64,000 nt of DNA from Acinetobacter sp. P8-3-8 (GCF_000214135.1 NZ_AFIE01000005.1:62001-126000); one strand, 5' to 3'; shown: positions 35,492-44,806, counted from the stretch's first letter. Numbers and translations: made by a program. Notes: generated from the letters alone by a model not told the origin.

Positions 35492-35506
35492 TGGCACGCA
35501 GATTGC
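35492..35506 (+). promoter_or_regulatory. Sigma-54 promoter of the nitrate assimilation operon
   Basis: TGGCAC GCAGA TTGC is a full match to the -24/-12 consensus, with exactly 10 bp between GG and GC. Start is predicted near 35517, 1-2 nt before the first ANTAR hairpin. An imperfect dyad TGCACT TAAAT GTGGCA at 35335-35351, about 140 bp upstream, is a possible NtrC enhancer site. The intergenic region otherwise (35218-35490) shows only A/T-rich DNA and a G8 run near 35294. Confidence 0.85.
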
Positions 35507-35518
35507 TTAATTCACCTT

Positions 35519-35568
35519 GAGTCAAAGACGACTCTAATAAAATTTGTAAGACGGCCAACGACGTCCGT
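35519..35568 (+). promoter_or_regulatory. ANTAR (NasT) tandem hexaloop hairpins in the nitrate leader
   Basis: Hairpin 1: GAGTC - AAAGAC - GACTC (35519-35534). Hairpin 2: ACGGCC - AACGAC - GTCCGT (35551-35568), one C-U mismatch in the stem. Both loops are hexamers with A at position 1 and G at position 4, the known recognition rule for ANTAR proteins. They sit 16 nt apart, right at the predicted start of the sigma-54 transcript, and nasT is the divergent neighbour. I cannot point to a clear terminator with a T-tract after hairpin 2. Confidence 0.82.
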
Positions 35569-35641
35569 TCTGATCGACTCTGGTGTGCAGCAATCCGCAT
35601 AGCAGATAACTTAATACGTTCAGTTCCGGTAGGAGATGGCC

Positions 35642-37015
35642 ATGTCTTCAAATTTAGATGCTAAAAAAGCAACAAAAATAAGTCTTTTCAGTTTCAGCAG
35701 CGCAGCGATGAGAGCCTTCCACATGAGTTGGCTCGCCTTTTTTGTCTGCTTCTTTGCTTGGTTTGCTTGTGCACCACTCATGCCAGTGATTGCTGGTGAA
35801 TTCCATCTAACCAAAGATCAAATTGCCAATATCAATATTGCAGCAGTGGCGATCACGATTCTAGTGCGTTTAGTCGTCGGCCCTTTATGCGATAAATACG
35901 GCCCACGTAAAACCTATACCGCATTGTTGGTTCTCGGCAGTATCCCAGTATTTGGCGTAGCGTCTGCCAACAGTTATGAATCCTTTCTTTTCTTCCGTTT
36001 GCTGATTGGTGCAATTGGCGCAAGTTTTGTGATTACGCAATACCACACCAGTATTATGTTTGCGCCAAACGTTGTAGGTACTGCAAATGCAGCTACAGCA
36101 GGTTGGGGGAACGCAGGTGGTGGCGCAACACAAGTGCTTATGCCTTTGATGTTGGGTGCTTTGGTGATGTTCGGTGTTGAACAAGCGATGGGTTGGAGAA
36201 TTGCACTGATTGTTCCGGGTGTATTGATGCTGATCGTGGGTTTGATGTACTGGAAATTTACTCAAGACTGTCCACAAGGTGATTTTAAAGAACTTCGTGC
36301 GCAAGGTGTCAGTGTTGGAAGTGATAAAAAAGGTGGTGTTGCAATCTTGATGCATGCTGCAAAAAACTACCGAGTTTGGATTTTATTTGGCGCTTATGCG
36401 GCATGTTTCGGAATCGAAATCTTCATTCATAACATTGTCGCGATGTACTACGTAGACCATTTTAAATTTGGTTTAAAAGAAGCGGGTATGGCTGCGGGGA
36501 TCTTTGGTTTACTGGCGCTATTCGCTCGTGCACTAGGTGGCATTGTTTCAGACAAAGTGGCAACTCAAAAAGGTTTGGATGGTCGTACTAAAGTTTTATT
36601 CGCCATGATTTTGATGGAAGGTTTATTCCTGATCGTATTCTCACAAATGAATACAGCAGTCCTTGCCATCCTTGCAATGACAGTATTTGCCTTATTCACT
36701 CACATGGCATGTGGTGCAACTTATGCACTGGTTCCATTCATTGACCGTGATGCGCTAGGTGGTGTTGCAGGCATCATTGGTGCAGGTGGGAACGTGGGAG
36801 CAGTTGCCGCAGGATTCTTATTGAAAGGCATGTTGGATATTCAAACAACATTGATGGTTTTAGGTGGTTTGGTTGTCATTGCCGCAAGTTGTGTGTTGAT
36901 GATTCGCTTCTCAGTTGAACATAAAGAGAAAGAACAAAAGTTGTTTGAGGCTGCCGTGCTTGAACGTAACAGTATGGAACAAAATGCTTCAGCAAGTGCG
37001 AAGCAAAGTATTTAA
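35642..37015 (+). CDS. narK: MFS nitrate/nitrite transporter (NarK/NasA type)
   Basis: 457 residues, 12 helices, with the nitrate/nitrite porter marks GWGNAGGGATQVLMP and GAGGNVGAVAAGFLLKG (the two nitrate signature motifs) and RLVVGPLCDKYGPRK in loop 2-3. Imports nitrate for assimilation. I pick ATG 35642 (AGGAG, 6 nt spacing); the ATG at 35636 directly touches that AGGAG. First gene of the operon behind the ANTAR leader. Confidence 0.93.
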   Translation: MSSNLDAKKATKISLFSFSSAAMRAFHMSWLAFFVCFFAWFACAPLMPVIAGEFHLTKDQIANINIAAVAITILVRLVVGPLCDKYGPRKTYTALLVLGSIPVFGVASANSYESFLFFRLLIGAIGASFVITQYHTSIMFAPNVVGTANAATAGWGNAGGGATQVLMPLMLGALVMFGVEQAMGWRIALIVPGVLMLIVGLMYWKFTQDCPQGDFKELRAQGVSVGSDKKGGVAILMHAAKNYRVWILFGAYAACFGIEIFIHNIVAMYYVDHFKFGLKEAGMAAGIFGLLALFARALGGIVSDKVATQKGLDGRTKVLFAMILMEGLFLIVFSQMNTAVLAILAMTVFALFTHMACGATYALVPFIDRDALGGVAGIIGAGGNVGAVAAGFLLKGMLDIQTTLMVLGGLVVIAASCVLMIRFSVEHKEKEQKLFEAAVLERNSMEQNASASAKQSI

Positions 37016-37051
37016 GCCAAAGAATAACGAAAAGAATTGAGGAGGAATGAC

Positions 37052-39598
37052 ATGAAATTAGTAATGATTGGTCACGGTATGGTTGGACACAAATTCATTG
37101 AATCTGTGTTGGAAAATGCAGGCGATGAAATTGAAATTACCATTTTGGCTGAAGAACCACGTTTGGCGTATGACCGCGTACATTTAACAGAATATTTTAC
37201 AGGTAAATCAGCAAAAGATTTGACACTCTGCCGAGCAGACTTTGCTGATGCACATGGTATTGATCTTCGTTTAAATACGAAAGCAACAGAGATTGATACG
37301 GTAAATAAACTGATTACTACAAATCATGGCGATGTAATCAGTTATGACAAATTAGTCCTTGCAACTGGTTCATATGCTTTCGTTCCTCCTATTCCGGGTA
37401 ATGATCGTCAGAATTGCTTTGTTTACCGCACGATAGAAGACTTAGATGCAATCCGTGCTGCAAGTTTGAATGCCAAAAAAGGCGTGGTCATCGGCGGTGG
37501 ATTATTAGGCTTAGAGGCAGCAAAAGCACTTCGTGATTTAGATTTAGAAACCCATGTGGTTGAATTTGCACCACGCTTAATGGCAGTCCAAATTGATGAT
37601 TTAGGCGGTAAGGTTTTACGCTCAAAAATCGAAAATTTAGGTGTGAAAGTCCATACTCAAAAAGCAACTTCATCAATTGAAGATGGTGTACATACTACAC
37701 ATGTGATGAAGTTTGGTGATGGTTCTGAACTTGAAACAGATATCGTTTTATTCTCGGCAGGCATTCGTCCACGTGATGAATTGGCTCGTCAAAGCGGACT
37801 AGCCATAGGTGAGCGTGGCGGTATTGTCATCAATGATTATTGTCAAACCTCTGATGTTGATATTTATGCCATTGGCGAATGTGCATTATGGAATAACAAA
37901 ATCTATGGTTTAGTTGCACCGGGCTATGATATGGCACGTATTGCAGCGAAACATGTGATGGAGCAAAGCTGTAATGAGTTTGCTGGTGCAGATATGAGCA
38001 CCAAATTGAAATTGATGGGTGTTGATGTTGCATCTGTGGGCGATGCTCATGCCATGACACCAAACTCGCTCAGTTATTTTTATGCAGATGAAGATACGAT
38101 GGTCTATAAAAAGATCGTCGTCAATGCAGAAAAAAATAAGTTATTGGGTGCAGTGCTCGTTGGTTGTGCCAAAGAATATAACGACTTATTACAAATGATG
38201 CTGAATGGGTTAGAAATTCCAGAAAATCCTGAAAGTTTAATCATGCCAGGTTATGCACAATCATCGAGTAAATCAGGTGGAAGCGGTGTAGATCTGCTAC
38301 CTGATAGTGCAACGATTTGTTCATGTAATAACGTATCTAAAGCGGATATTTGTAGTGCGATTGCAGAGGGTTCAACCTCTTTGGGTGCATTGAAAAAATG
38401 TACCAAAGCAGCGACAGCATGTGGTGGATGTGCACCATTAGTGACCCAAGTTTTAAAATCTGAATTACAACGTCAAGGTGTCACGGTTAATAATCATATC
38501 TGTGAACACTTTGCATATTCACGCCAAGAGTTGTATCACTTGGTCCGTGTTAATGAAATTAAAAGCTTTGACGATCTAATTCAACAACATGGTCATGGTT
38601 TAGGCTGCGATATTTGTAAACCGACGGTCGCAAATATTTTAGCGTCTTGTTGGAATGATTTCGTTTTAAAACCAAGTCATGCAGGACTACAAGACAGCAA
38701 TGACTACTATCTGGGCAACATTCAAAAAGATGGTTCTTATTCTGTTGTGCCTCGTATGGCAGGTGGTGAAGTGACCCCTGATGGTTTGATTGCGGTCGGT
38801 CAAATTGCCAAAGAATATGGTTTGTATACCAAATTAACAGGTGGACAACGTGTCGATATGTTCGGTGCACAAATTCATCAACTCCCTGAAATTTGGGAAA
38901 AACTCATCGCTGCTGGTTTTGAGTCAGGACATGCTTACGGTAAATCACTACGTACTGTGAAATCGTGTGTGGGCAGTACATGGTGTCGTTATGGTGTAGA
39001 CGACTCTGTTGGCTTAGCCATTTTCCTTGAAAATCGTTACAAGGGTTTACGTTCACCACATAAATTAAAAATGGCAGTTTCAGGTTGTACCCGTGAATGT
39101 GCCGAAGCGCAAAGTAAAGATGTGGGTGTGATTGCGACTGAAAAGGGTTGGAATTTATATGTCTGTGGTAATGGCGGAATGAAACCACGTCATGCTGAAT
39201 TATTGGCTTCAGATTTAGATACGCAAACTTTAATTAAGTACATCGATCGTTTCTTTATGTTCTATATCCAAACGGCAGATCGTTTACAACGTACGTCGGT
39301 ATGGCGTGACAACATGGAAGGTGGTTTGGACTATCTTAAAGATGTGATTGTTCACGATTCTCTTGGTGTCGCAGCAGAACTTGAACATCGTATGAGTCAT
39401 GTGGTGGGTACATATCAAGATGAATGGCGCACGGCAGTTGAAGATCCAGAAGTGCGTAAACGCTTCGTTACCTTTATCAATGCGAAAGCTGAACAACAGA
39501 AAGATCCGCATATTCAATTTGCAGAAGTCCGTGGGCAAATTCGCCCGAAAACTGAAGCAGAACGTGATAGTAGCCGTATTCCTGTAGTTGAAGCTTAA
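37052..39598 (+). CDS. nirB: Assimilatory nitrite reductase large subunit NirB
   Basis: Reduces nitrite to ammonium with NAD(P)H. Domains in order: FAD/NAD(P) reductase (LVMIGHGMVGHKF, IGGGLLGLEAAKAL, IYAIGECA), a BFD-like [2Fe-2S] segment (ICSCNNVSKADIC ... ACGGC), the nitrite/sulfite reductase ferredoxin half-domain, and a 4Fe-4S/siroheme site (CVGSTWCRYG ... CTRECAEAQ). 848 residues. GGAGG lies before ATG 37052; the in-frame start at 37037 is less likely. Confidence 0.95.
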   Translation: MKLVMIGHGMVGHKFIESVLENAGDEIEITILAEEPRLAYDRVHLTEYFTGKSAKDLTLCRADFADAHGIDLRLNTKATEIDTVNKLITTNHGDVISYDKLVLATGSYAFVPPIPGNDRQNCFVYRTIEDLDAIRAASLNAKKGVVIGGGLLGLEAAKALRDLDLETHVVEFAPRLMAVQIDDLGGKVLRSKIENLGVKVHTQKATSSIEDGVHTTHVMKFGDGSELETDIVLFSAGIRPRDELARQSGLAIGERGGIVINDYCQTSDVDIYAIGECALWNNKIYGLVAPGYDMARIAAKHVMEQSCNEFAGADMSTKLKLMGVDVASVGDAHAMTPNSLSYFYADEDTMVYKKIVVNAEKNKLLGAVLVGCAKEYNDLLQMMLNGLEIPENPESLIMPGYAQSSSKSGGSGVDLLPDSATICSCNNVSKADICSAIAEGSTSLGALKKCTKAATACGGCAPLVTQVLKSELQRQGVTVNNHICEHFAYSRQELYHLVRVNEIKSFDDLIQQHGHGLGCDICKPTVANILASCWNDFVLKPSHAGLQDSNDYYLGNIQKDGSYSVVPRMAGGEVTPDGLIAVGQIAKEYGLYTKLTGGQRVDMFGAQIHQLPEIWEKLIAAGFESGHAYGKSLRTVKSCVGSTWCRYGVDDSVGLAIFLENRYKGLRSPHKLKMAVSGCTRECAEAQSKDVGVIATEKGWNLYVCGNGGMKPRHAELLASDLDTQTLIKYIDRFFMFYIQTADRLQRTSVWRDNMEGGLDYLKDVIVHDSLGVAAELEHRMSHVVGTYQDEWRTAVEDPEVRKRFVTFINAKAEQQKDPHIQFAEVRGQIRPKTEAERDSSRIPVVEA

Positions 39599-39652
39599 CA
39601 AATTAGGTATGCAAACTTTTCATTCTCTAATTCTCTTTGTTTTCTCCCTGAG

Positions 39653-39684
39653 CTTTGGTTTTAATCAATGTTTTAAAACCAAAG
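39653..39684 (+). repeat. 12-bp perfect inverted repeat between nirB and the NirD fusion gene
   Basis: CTTTGGTTTTAA - 8 nt - TTAAAACCAAAG, 45 bp before the next start. No T-tract follows, so an mRNA stabiliser or processing hairpin within the operon is more likely than a terminator. Confidence 0.6.
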
Positions 39685-39728
39685 TGGAAGAGAAAATGTA
39701 GGTCAGATAAAAAGTTTAAAGGATAAAG

Positions 39729-41357
39729 ATGATGACAATTTTAAAAGATATGAATGAGTTAGATTGGTTAGATATTTGTGCATTGGATGATATTACACCT
39801 AACACAGGTGTTGGGGCATTGCTCAACGATCAGCAAATTGCAATTTTTAGGGTAGGCAGTGAAAAGCGTGTTTATGCTTTGAGCAACCAAGATCCATTCA
39901 GCAAAGCTTATGTCATGTCACGTGGCATTATTGGTGATTTACAAGGCGAGCGAGTTGTTGCATCACCGATTTACAAACAGCATTTTAGTTTGGCAACAGG
40001 ACGCTGTTTAGAAGATAAAGATCAAAAACTTTTAGTCTTTCCAAGCAAAATTGATAATGGTCGTGTCTTGATTAGCCCAACACCGCAAAAAACTTATATT
40101 ACCAATAACGGTACTTCACAAGAAAAAATGAAGCTGGTTCTGATTGGAAATGGCTTGGCTGGTATGCGTTGTTTGGAAGACTTATTGGATATGGCGCCAG
40201 ATCGTTATGAAGTAACCGTGATTGGTGAAGAACCATGGGGGAACTATAACCGTATCATGTTGTCACCAGTATTGTCGGGTGATAAAACCATCGATGACAT
40301 TATGTTGCATCCACATGCATGGTATAGCGATAAAAATATTCGTTTTATCGCAGGTGATCCTGCGGTGCGTATAGATCGTCCACGTAAGCATGTATATACC
40401 GAAAAGGGTCTGATGGTCGATTATGATCGTTTGATCTTAGCAACGGGTTCAAAACCGTTTATTCCATCTGTAAAAGGCTCAGATTTAGACGGCGTATTGA
40501 GTTTCCGTGATATTTACGACGTCAACACCATGCTTGATTATTCTAAATCTAAAAAAAATGCGGTGGTGATTGGTGGAGGATTATTAGGTTTAGAAGCGGC
40601 GTATGGTTTAAAACAGCGTGGTATGAATGTAACTGTTTTGCATTTAATGGATCGCATTATGGAGCGTCAGTTAGACCATAAAGCCAGCCAAATGTTACGT
40701 CATAGTATTGAGCAAAAAGGGATTTCGATTATCACTGAAGCCAATACTGAAGAGTTGATTGGTGTAGATGGTCATGTGAGCCAAGTTAGACTGAAAGATG
40801 GCACTGTTTTAGATGCAGATTTAGTGATTTTTGCTGTAGGTATTCGTCCAAATATGGCTTTGGCACAAAGCGCAGGCTTACGTTGTAATCGTGGTGTATT
40901 GGTGAATGACACCATGCAAACTTATGACCCAAGTATTTATGCTGTTGGTGAATGTATTGAACATCGTAATCAAACTTTTGGATTGGTTGAGCCTTTATGG
41001 GGGCAAGCATTTATTTGTGCATCGCATTTGGCTGAACATGGCAGTTTAACCTTTAAAGCACCTACAGTTCCGACACAATTAAAAGTCAGTGGTTGTGATG
41101 TGTTCTCAGCAGGTCGGATTGATTTAGAAAATAGTGAGCCTAAAGAAGATTTTGAGGACATTATTTTGAATGATGAAAAACGTCAAATTTATAAACGTAT
41201 TATTATTCAAAAAGATAAAGTAGTCGGTGCTGTGCTATTTGGTGATACAGAAGATGGTGTTTGGTACGCAGAACTTATTTCTGATCAAACCCCAATTTCT
41301 TCGATCCGCAATAAATTGTTATTTGGTAAGGATTTTGCATTAAAGAAAGCAGGGTGA
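39729..41357 (+). CDS. nirD: NirD-like small subunit fused to an FAD/NAD(P)H reductase
   Basis: 542 residues in two parts. Residues 1-120 match nitrite reductase small subunit NirD (YALSNQDPFSKAYVMSRGIIGD, VASPIYKQHFSLATGRCLED); as in NirD, the Rieske Cys/His ligands are missing. From about 134 on is a pyridine-nucleotide-disulfide-type FAD reductase (LVLIGNGLAGMRCLEDL, VVIGGGLLGLEAAYGLKQRG, IYAVGECIEH). In most bacteria NirD is a separate protein of about 110 residues. The fused reductase may pass NAD(P)H electrons to the nitrate reductase encoded next, while the NirD part completes NirB; that division is inference. Confidence 0.85.
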   Translation: MMTILKDMNELDWLDICALDDITPNTGVGALLNDQQIAIFRVGSEKRVYALSNQDPFSKAYVMSRGIIGDLQGERVVASPIYKQHFSLATGRCLEDKDQKLLVFPSKIDNGRVLISPTPQKTYITNNGTSQEKMKLVLIGNGLAGMRCLEDLLDMAPDRYEVTVIGEEPWGNYNRIMLSPVLSGDKTIDDIMLHPHAWYSDKNIRFIAGDPAVRIDRPRKHVYTEKGLMVDYDRLILATGSKPFIPSVKGSDLDGVLSFRDIYDVNTMLDYSKSKKNAVVIGGGLLGLEAAYGLKQRGMNVTVLHLMDRIMERQLDHKASQMLRHSIEQKGISIITEANTEELIGVDGHVSQVRLKDGTVLDADLVIFAVGIRPNMALAQSAGLRCNRGVLVNDTMQTYDPSIYAVGECIEHRNQTFGLVEPLWGQAFICASHLAEHGSLTFKAPTVPTQLKVSGCDVFSAGRIDLENSEPKEDFEDIILNDEKRQIYKRIIIQKDKVVGAVLFGDTEDGVWYAELISDQTPISSIRNKLLFGKDFALKKAG

Positions 41358-41426
41358 AGTAGTCTCCGTAATTCCTTTTTAAAAGAGTGGAATGTTCTAA
41401 CCCTAAACAATTTAGGTATTGAAGTC

Positions 41427-41519
41427 CCTTCTCTTGCGCCATATATGGCTCAGGGAGAAGGTTAGGATGAGGGGGATTTTTAATATAAAACCTCCCTTAC
41501 CCCCTCCTGAAAGGAGGGG
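41427..41519. repeat. REP-like palindrome pair (copy 3) upstream of nasA
   Basis: Left unit: CCTTCTC (41427-41433) / GAGAAGG (41455-41461), with the palindrome GCCATATATGGC inside its loop and the tail TTAGGATGAGGGGGATTTTT. Right unit, in the opposite orientation: CCCCTCCT / AGGAGGGG (41501-41519), preceded by AAAACCTCCCTTAC. It is the same stem-plus-tail family as at 3436 and 17188, here as an inverted pair. Confidence 0.65.
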
Positions 41520-41550
41520 AAATAAAAGCTTTATCAGGAGCGAAGCAGAA

Positions 41551-44376
41551 ATGAATAGTATCCCTGTAATGGAACTGCATAGCTCCACAGAAAACATGAT
41601 TAAAACCACACAAACCACATGCCCATATTGCGGTGTGGGTTGTGGCGTCACAGCAACCGTCCAAGAAACTGCTTTAGGGCAAAAAGTATCTGTATTAGGT
41701 GATTTAAATCATCCATCAAATTACGGCAAACTTTGCATCAAAGGCAGTAATTTAGCTGATACGATTGGCTTAGAAACACGTGTTTTACATCCGATGTTAG
41801 GACGCAATTCACATCAAGAAATCACCAATCGTGAAATCACCAGTTGGGATACAGCAACGGATCTCATTGCCAATAAATTTCAACATTATATCGACCAATA
41901 TGGTCGAGACAGTATCGCCTTTTATGTTTCTGGGCAACTATTGACTGAAGATTATTATGTCGTCAATAAATTTGTAAAAGGCTACCTCGGTACAGCCAAT
42001 ATTGATACCAATTCAAGACTGTGTATGTCTTCAGCAGTGGCAGCACATAAACGTGCTTTTGGCGAAGACCTAGTTCCTGCAAGTTATGATGATTTTGAAC
42101 ATACGGATATGGTGGTTTTAGTTGGTTCAAATACAGCATGGTGCCATCCTGTTTTGTATCAACGCATCATGAAAGCCAAAGAACAACGTGATTTATTTGT
42201 GGTGGTGATTGATCCACGTTTTACAGCAACCTGTGAGGCAGCAGATTTACATCTACCGATTTTGATTGGACAGGATGTCAGACTATTCAATGGCTTATTA
42301 CAATATTTACATCAAAATGGTCATGTTGATGCTGAATTTGTTGGAGCGCATACACAATGTTTAAGTGCTGCTTTAACGAGTGCAGAATCAGAAGCAGATA
42401 TCAATGAAGTTGCAGTCAAAACTGGAATTTCATTGGAAAAATTACAACTCTTTTTTGAGAAATTTGCACAAACTAAAAAAGTTATGACATTGTTTTCCAT
42501 GGGGGTGAATCAATCTTCTCGTGGGGTTGATAAAGCCAATAGCATTATCAATTGTCATTTATTAACTGGGAAAATTGGTTATTTAGGTGCTGCACCATTT
42601 TCGATGACAGGACAGCCCAATGCAATGGGTGGGCGTGAAGTTGGTGGGCTTGCCAATATGCTTGCTGCGCATATGGATTTAGATAATCCACAGCATCAAC
42701 AATTGGTTCAACAGTTTTGGCAAAGCCCAACCATTGCCAAACAAGCAGGGTTAAAGGCAGTTGATCTTTTTGAAGCAGTTGAAAGCGGTCAAATTAAAGC
42801 AATTTGGATTATGGCGACCAATCCTGTAGTGAGTTTGCCTAATGCTGATCAAGTCAAACGTGCTTTGGATAAATGTGAGTTTGTGGTCGTTTCTGATATT
42901 TGCAAAGACACTGATACTACACAATATGCGGATGTATTATTGCCTGCATTAGGGTGGGGCGAAAAAGATGGTACAGTCACTAATTCAGAACGCCGTATTT
43001 CAAGACAACGTGCTTTTTTAGACATTCCAGAACAAGCCAAGGCAGATTGGTGGTCTGTTTCGCAAGTGGCTAAAAAGTTAGGCTTTCAAGGTTTTGATTT
43101 TGCAAATAGTCATGACATTTTCAAGGAACATGCGCAACTTTCTGCTTATCAAAATGTAACGAATCAAAATGCAACGACTTTATCAAGTTTAACTCCAGAA
43201 ACAAATTTGGCTACGGAAATTTTTCGCTATTTCAATTTACAGGGTTTAACTGATCTTTCAAGTGAAGAATATCAGCAACTTGAGCCTGTGCAATGGCCTA
43301 TTTTAAATCAAAATCAACCAGATGGCGAAGTTGCCCAATTATTTAAAACTGGTCGTTTCAGTCATGCCGATGGCAAAGCGAAATTTATAGCAACTCTAGC
43401 GATTGATCCTGTAAATCAAATAGATAGTGAATATCCACTTATTCTGAATACAGGACGGATTCGTGATCAATGGCATACCATGACTCGTACAGGATTATCT
43501 GCAAATCTAAGTACGCATAAGGCTGAACCTTATTGTGAAATTCACCCCAATGATGCGTTGAAATATGGAGTGAAAGAAGGGGATCTCGTTGAAATAAAAT
43601 CGGCTTGGGGGCTATGTGTTTTGCGTACAGTCCTAAGTGATAATATTCGCCGTGGACAGATATTTGCGCCTATTCACTGGAATGATCAATTTGCTTCGGA
43701 TGCACGTATAGGAAAAGTGGTGAATCCTGTTGTCGATGCGATTTCAGGAGAACCTGAATTTAAACATACCCCTGTGATGATTCAACCATTTTATACTCAA
43801 TGGCAAGGTGTATTTTATGTACGTAAAGGCTTTGAACATATTGTCAATAAAACCATTGAAAATACGGTGTGGTGGACAAAAATTCAAACTGCAAAAGCAG
43901 TACGTTATGAATTGGCAGATCGAAGACGATTTACTGAAACGACAGCACAACTCAAAAGACTTTTACCTTTTGAAGATGAAAGTTTTGAGTGGCTTAATCT
44001 CGAAGATCAAACTGCACATATTAGCCATTGTGTAATTTTACAAGATGGTCAGTTGATTGCGAGTTTGTATATCGCACCAAAAGCGTTGCTGCCTGATCGT
44101 GATTGGGTTGCCAGCTTATTTAAACGTGAGCGTTTAAGTGCAATGCATCGTAAAGCTTTACTTGCAGGTCAAGCCATGTCGATGGGTGAGAGTGAAGGGC
44201 CATTGGTCTGTAGTTGTTTTAAAGTGGGTAAGAACCGAATTATTCAAACCATTAAAGAAAAGAATATTTCCAATGAAAAACAAGTCACGGCATGTTTAAA
44301 AGCAGGTGGGAATTGTGGTTCATGTTTACCTGAAATTCGAGGATTAATTAAGGCATATCAAACGGAAACACCTTAA
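41551..44376 (+). CDS. nasA: Assimilatory nitrate reductase catalytic subunit
   Basis: Molybdopterin (bis-MGD) enzyme reducing nitrate to nitrite. N-terminal 4Fe-4S site CPYCGVGCGVTA ... GKLCIKG, molybdopterin oxidoreductase core (DTNSRLCMSSAVAAHKRAFGED; TGQPNAMGGREVGGLANML), dinucleotide-binding domain (ILNTGRIRDQWHTMTRTG), and a C-terminal BFD-like [2Fe-2S] motif (VCSCFKVGKNRI ... GGNCGSCLPEIR). I start at ATG 41551 (AGGAG 10 nt upstream), giving 941 residues; upstream frame continuation to 41419 runs through the REP-like repeat and is not credible. Confidence 0.94.
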   Translation: MNSIPVMELHSSTENMIKTTQTTCPYCGVGCGVTATVQETALGQKVSVLGDLNHPSNYGKLCIKGSNLADTIGLETRVLHPMLGRNSHQEITNREITSWDTATDLIANKFQHYIDQYGRDSIAFYVSGQLLTEDYYVVNKFVKGYLGTANIDTNSRLCMSSAVAAHKRAFGEDLVPASYDDFEHTDMVVLVGSNTAWCHPVLYQRIMKAKEQRDLFVVVIDPRFTATCEAADLHLPILIGQDVRLFNGLLQYLHQNGHVDAEFVGAHTQCLSAALTSAESEADINEVAVKTGISLEKLQLFFEKFAQTKKVMTLFSMGVNQSSRGVDKANSIINCHLLTGKIGYLGAAPFSMTGQPNAMGGREVGGLANMLAAHMDLDNPQHQQLVQQFWQSPTIAKQAGLKAVDLFEAVESGQIKAIWIMATNPVVSLPNADQVKRALDKCEFVVVSDICKDTDTTQYADVLLPALGWGEKDGTVTNSERRISRQRAFLDIPEQAKADWWSVSQVAKKLGFQGFDFANSHDIFKEHAQLSAYQNVTNQNATTLSSLTPETNLATEIFRYFNLQGLTDLSSEEYQQLEPVQWPILNQNQPDGEVAQLFKTGRFSHADGKAKFIATLAIDPVNQIDSEYPLILNTGRIRDQWHTMTRTGLSANLSTHKAEPYCEIHPNDALKYGVKEGDLVEIKSAWGLCVLRTVLSDNIRRGQIFAPIHWNDQFASDARIGKVVNPVVDAISGEPEFKHTPVMIQPFYTQWQGVFYVRKGFEHIVNKTIENTVWWTKIQTAKAVRYELADRRRFTETTAQLKRLLPFEDESFEWLNLEDQTAHISHCVILQDGQLIASLYIAPKALLPDRDWVASLFKRERLSAMHRKALLAGQAMSMGESEGPLVCSCFKVGKNRIIQTIKEKNISNEKQVTACLKAGGNCGSCLPEIRGLIKAYQTETP

Positions 44377-44428
44377 TTTCTACAATATGAAATGTAGTGA
44401 GTTTTTGTGTAGGATGTTGAAAAACGTT

Positions 44429-44457
44429 AAGCAAGTAAACCTGTGGCTTACTTGCTT
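44429..44457. terminator. Hairpin after nasA, probable bidirectional terminator
   Basis: AAGCAAGTAA - 9 nt - TTACTTGCTT between the nasA stop and the converging small ORF. Flanking T-tracts are short, so efficiency may be modest. Confidence 0.6.
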
Positions 44458-44498
44458 ATTAATTTTGCTTAGCTATCAATTTAGCTACTCATAATGCT

Positions 44499-44669
44499 TT
44501 ATGGAACAAGTAGCATATTTGCAGAATCTGCACCAATTGAAACAATAACACCAATCATGAAGAATCCGCAGAAGATTGAAAACCAAACAATCATACGCTT
44601 GAAATCTTTGTCTGAAATTGAGCTATCAGCATATTTTTGAGGTTTTTTTGGGCTTTGATCGTTATTCAT
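44499..44669 (-). CDS. Small membrane protein of 56 residues, unknown function
   Basis: Starts MNNDQSPKKPQKYADSS and has a charged cytoplasmic-type head (DKDFKR), one strong hydrophobic helix (about 26-46, IVWFSIFCGFFMIGVIVSI) and a short tail ending LLVP. No homologue comes to mind. Codon use resembles its neighbours. It converges with nasA. Upstream (44754-44789) lies the same inverted repeat found next to the mocR promoter, which supports it as a regulated gene. Confidence 0.65.
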   Translation of the reverse strand: MNNDQSPKKPQKYADSSISDKDFKRMIVWFSIFCGFFMIGVIVSIGADSANMLLVP

Positions 44670-44753
44670 CACATCATTCTCTGAATGCTTATCTTGAAGC
44701 CATTATGTGATGTAGACCGGTTGTTCGGTAGATACAAAACTTAAGAAAAAAAA

Positions 44754-44789
44754 TATAACAGATGTGCTTAAAATATTTTATCTGTTATA
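44754..44789 (-). promoter_or_regulatory. Operator-like inverted repeat, copy A (TATAACAGAT-N16-ATCTGTTATA)
   Basis: TATAACAGAT (44754-44763) and its exact reverse complement ATCTGTTATA (44780-44789), 16 bp apart. It lies 85 bp upstream of the 56-residue membrane protein start. The same arms recur at 46667-46705 beside mocR. Confidence 0.6.
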
Positions 44790-44806
44790 AAAATAGAAAT
44801 TCTTTT

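Noticed and set aside
41419-41550. 44-residue N-terminal extension of nasA
   Set aside because: Encoded by the REP-like repeat pair; ATG 41551 has AGGAG and gives the normal nitrate reductase N-terminus.
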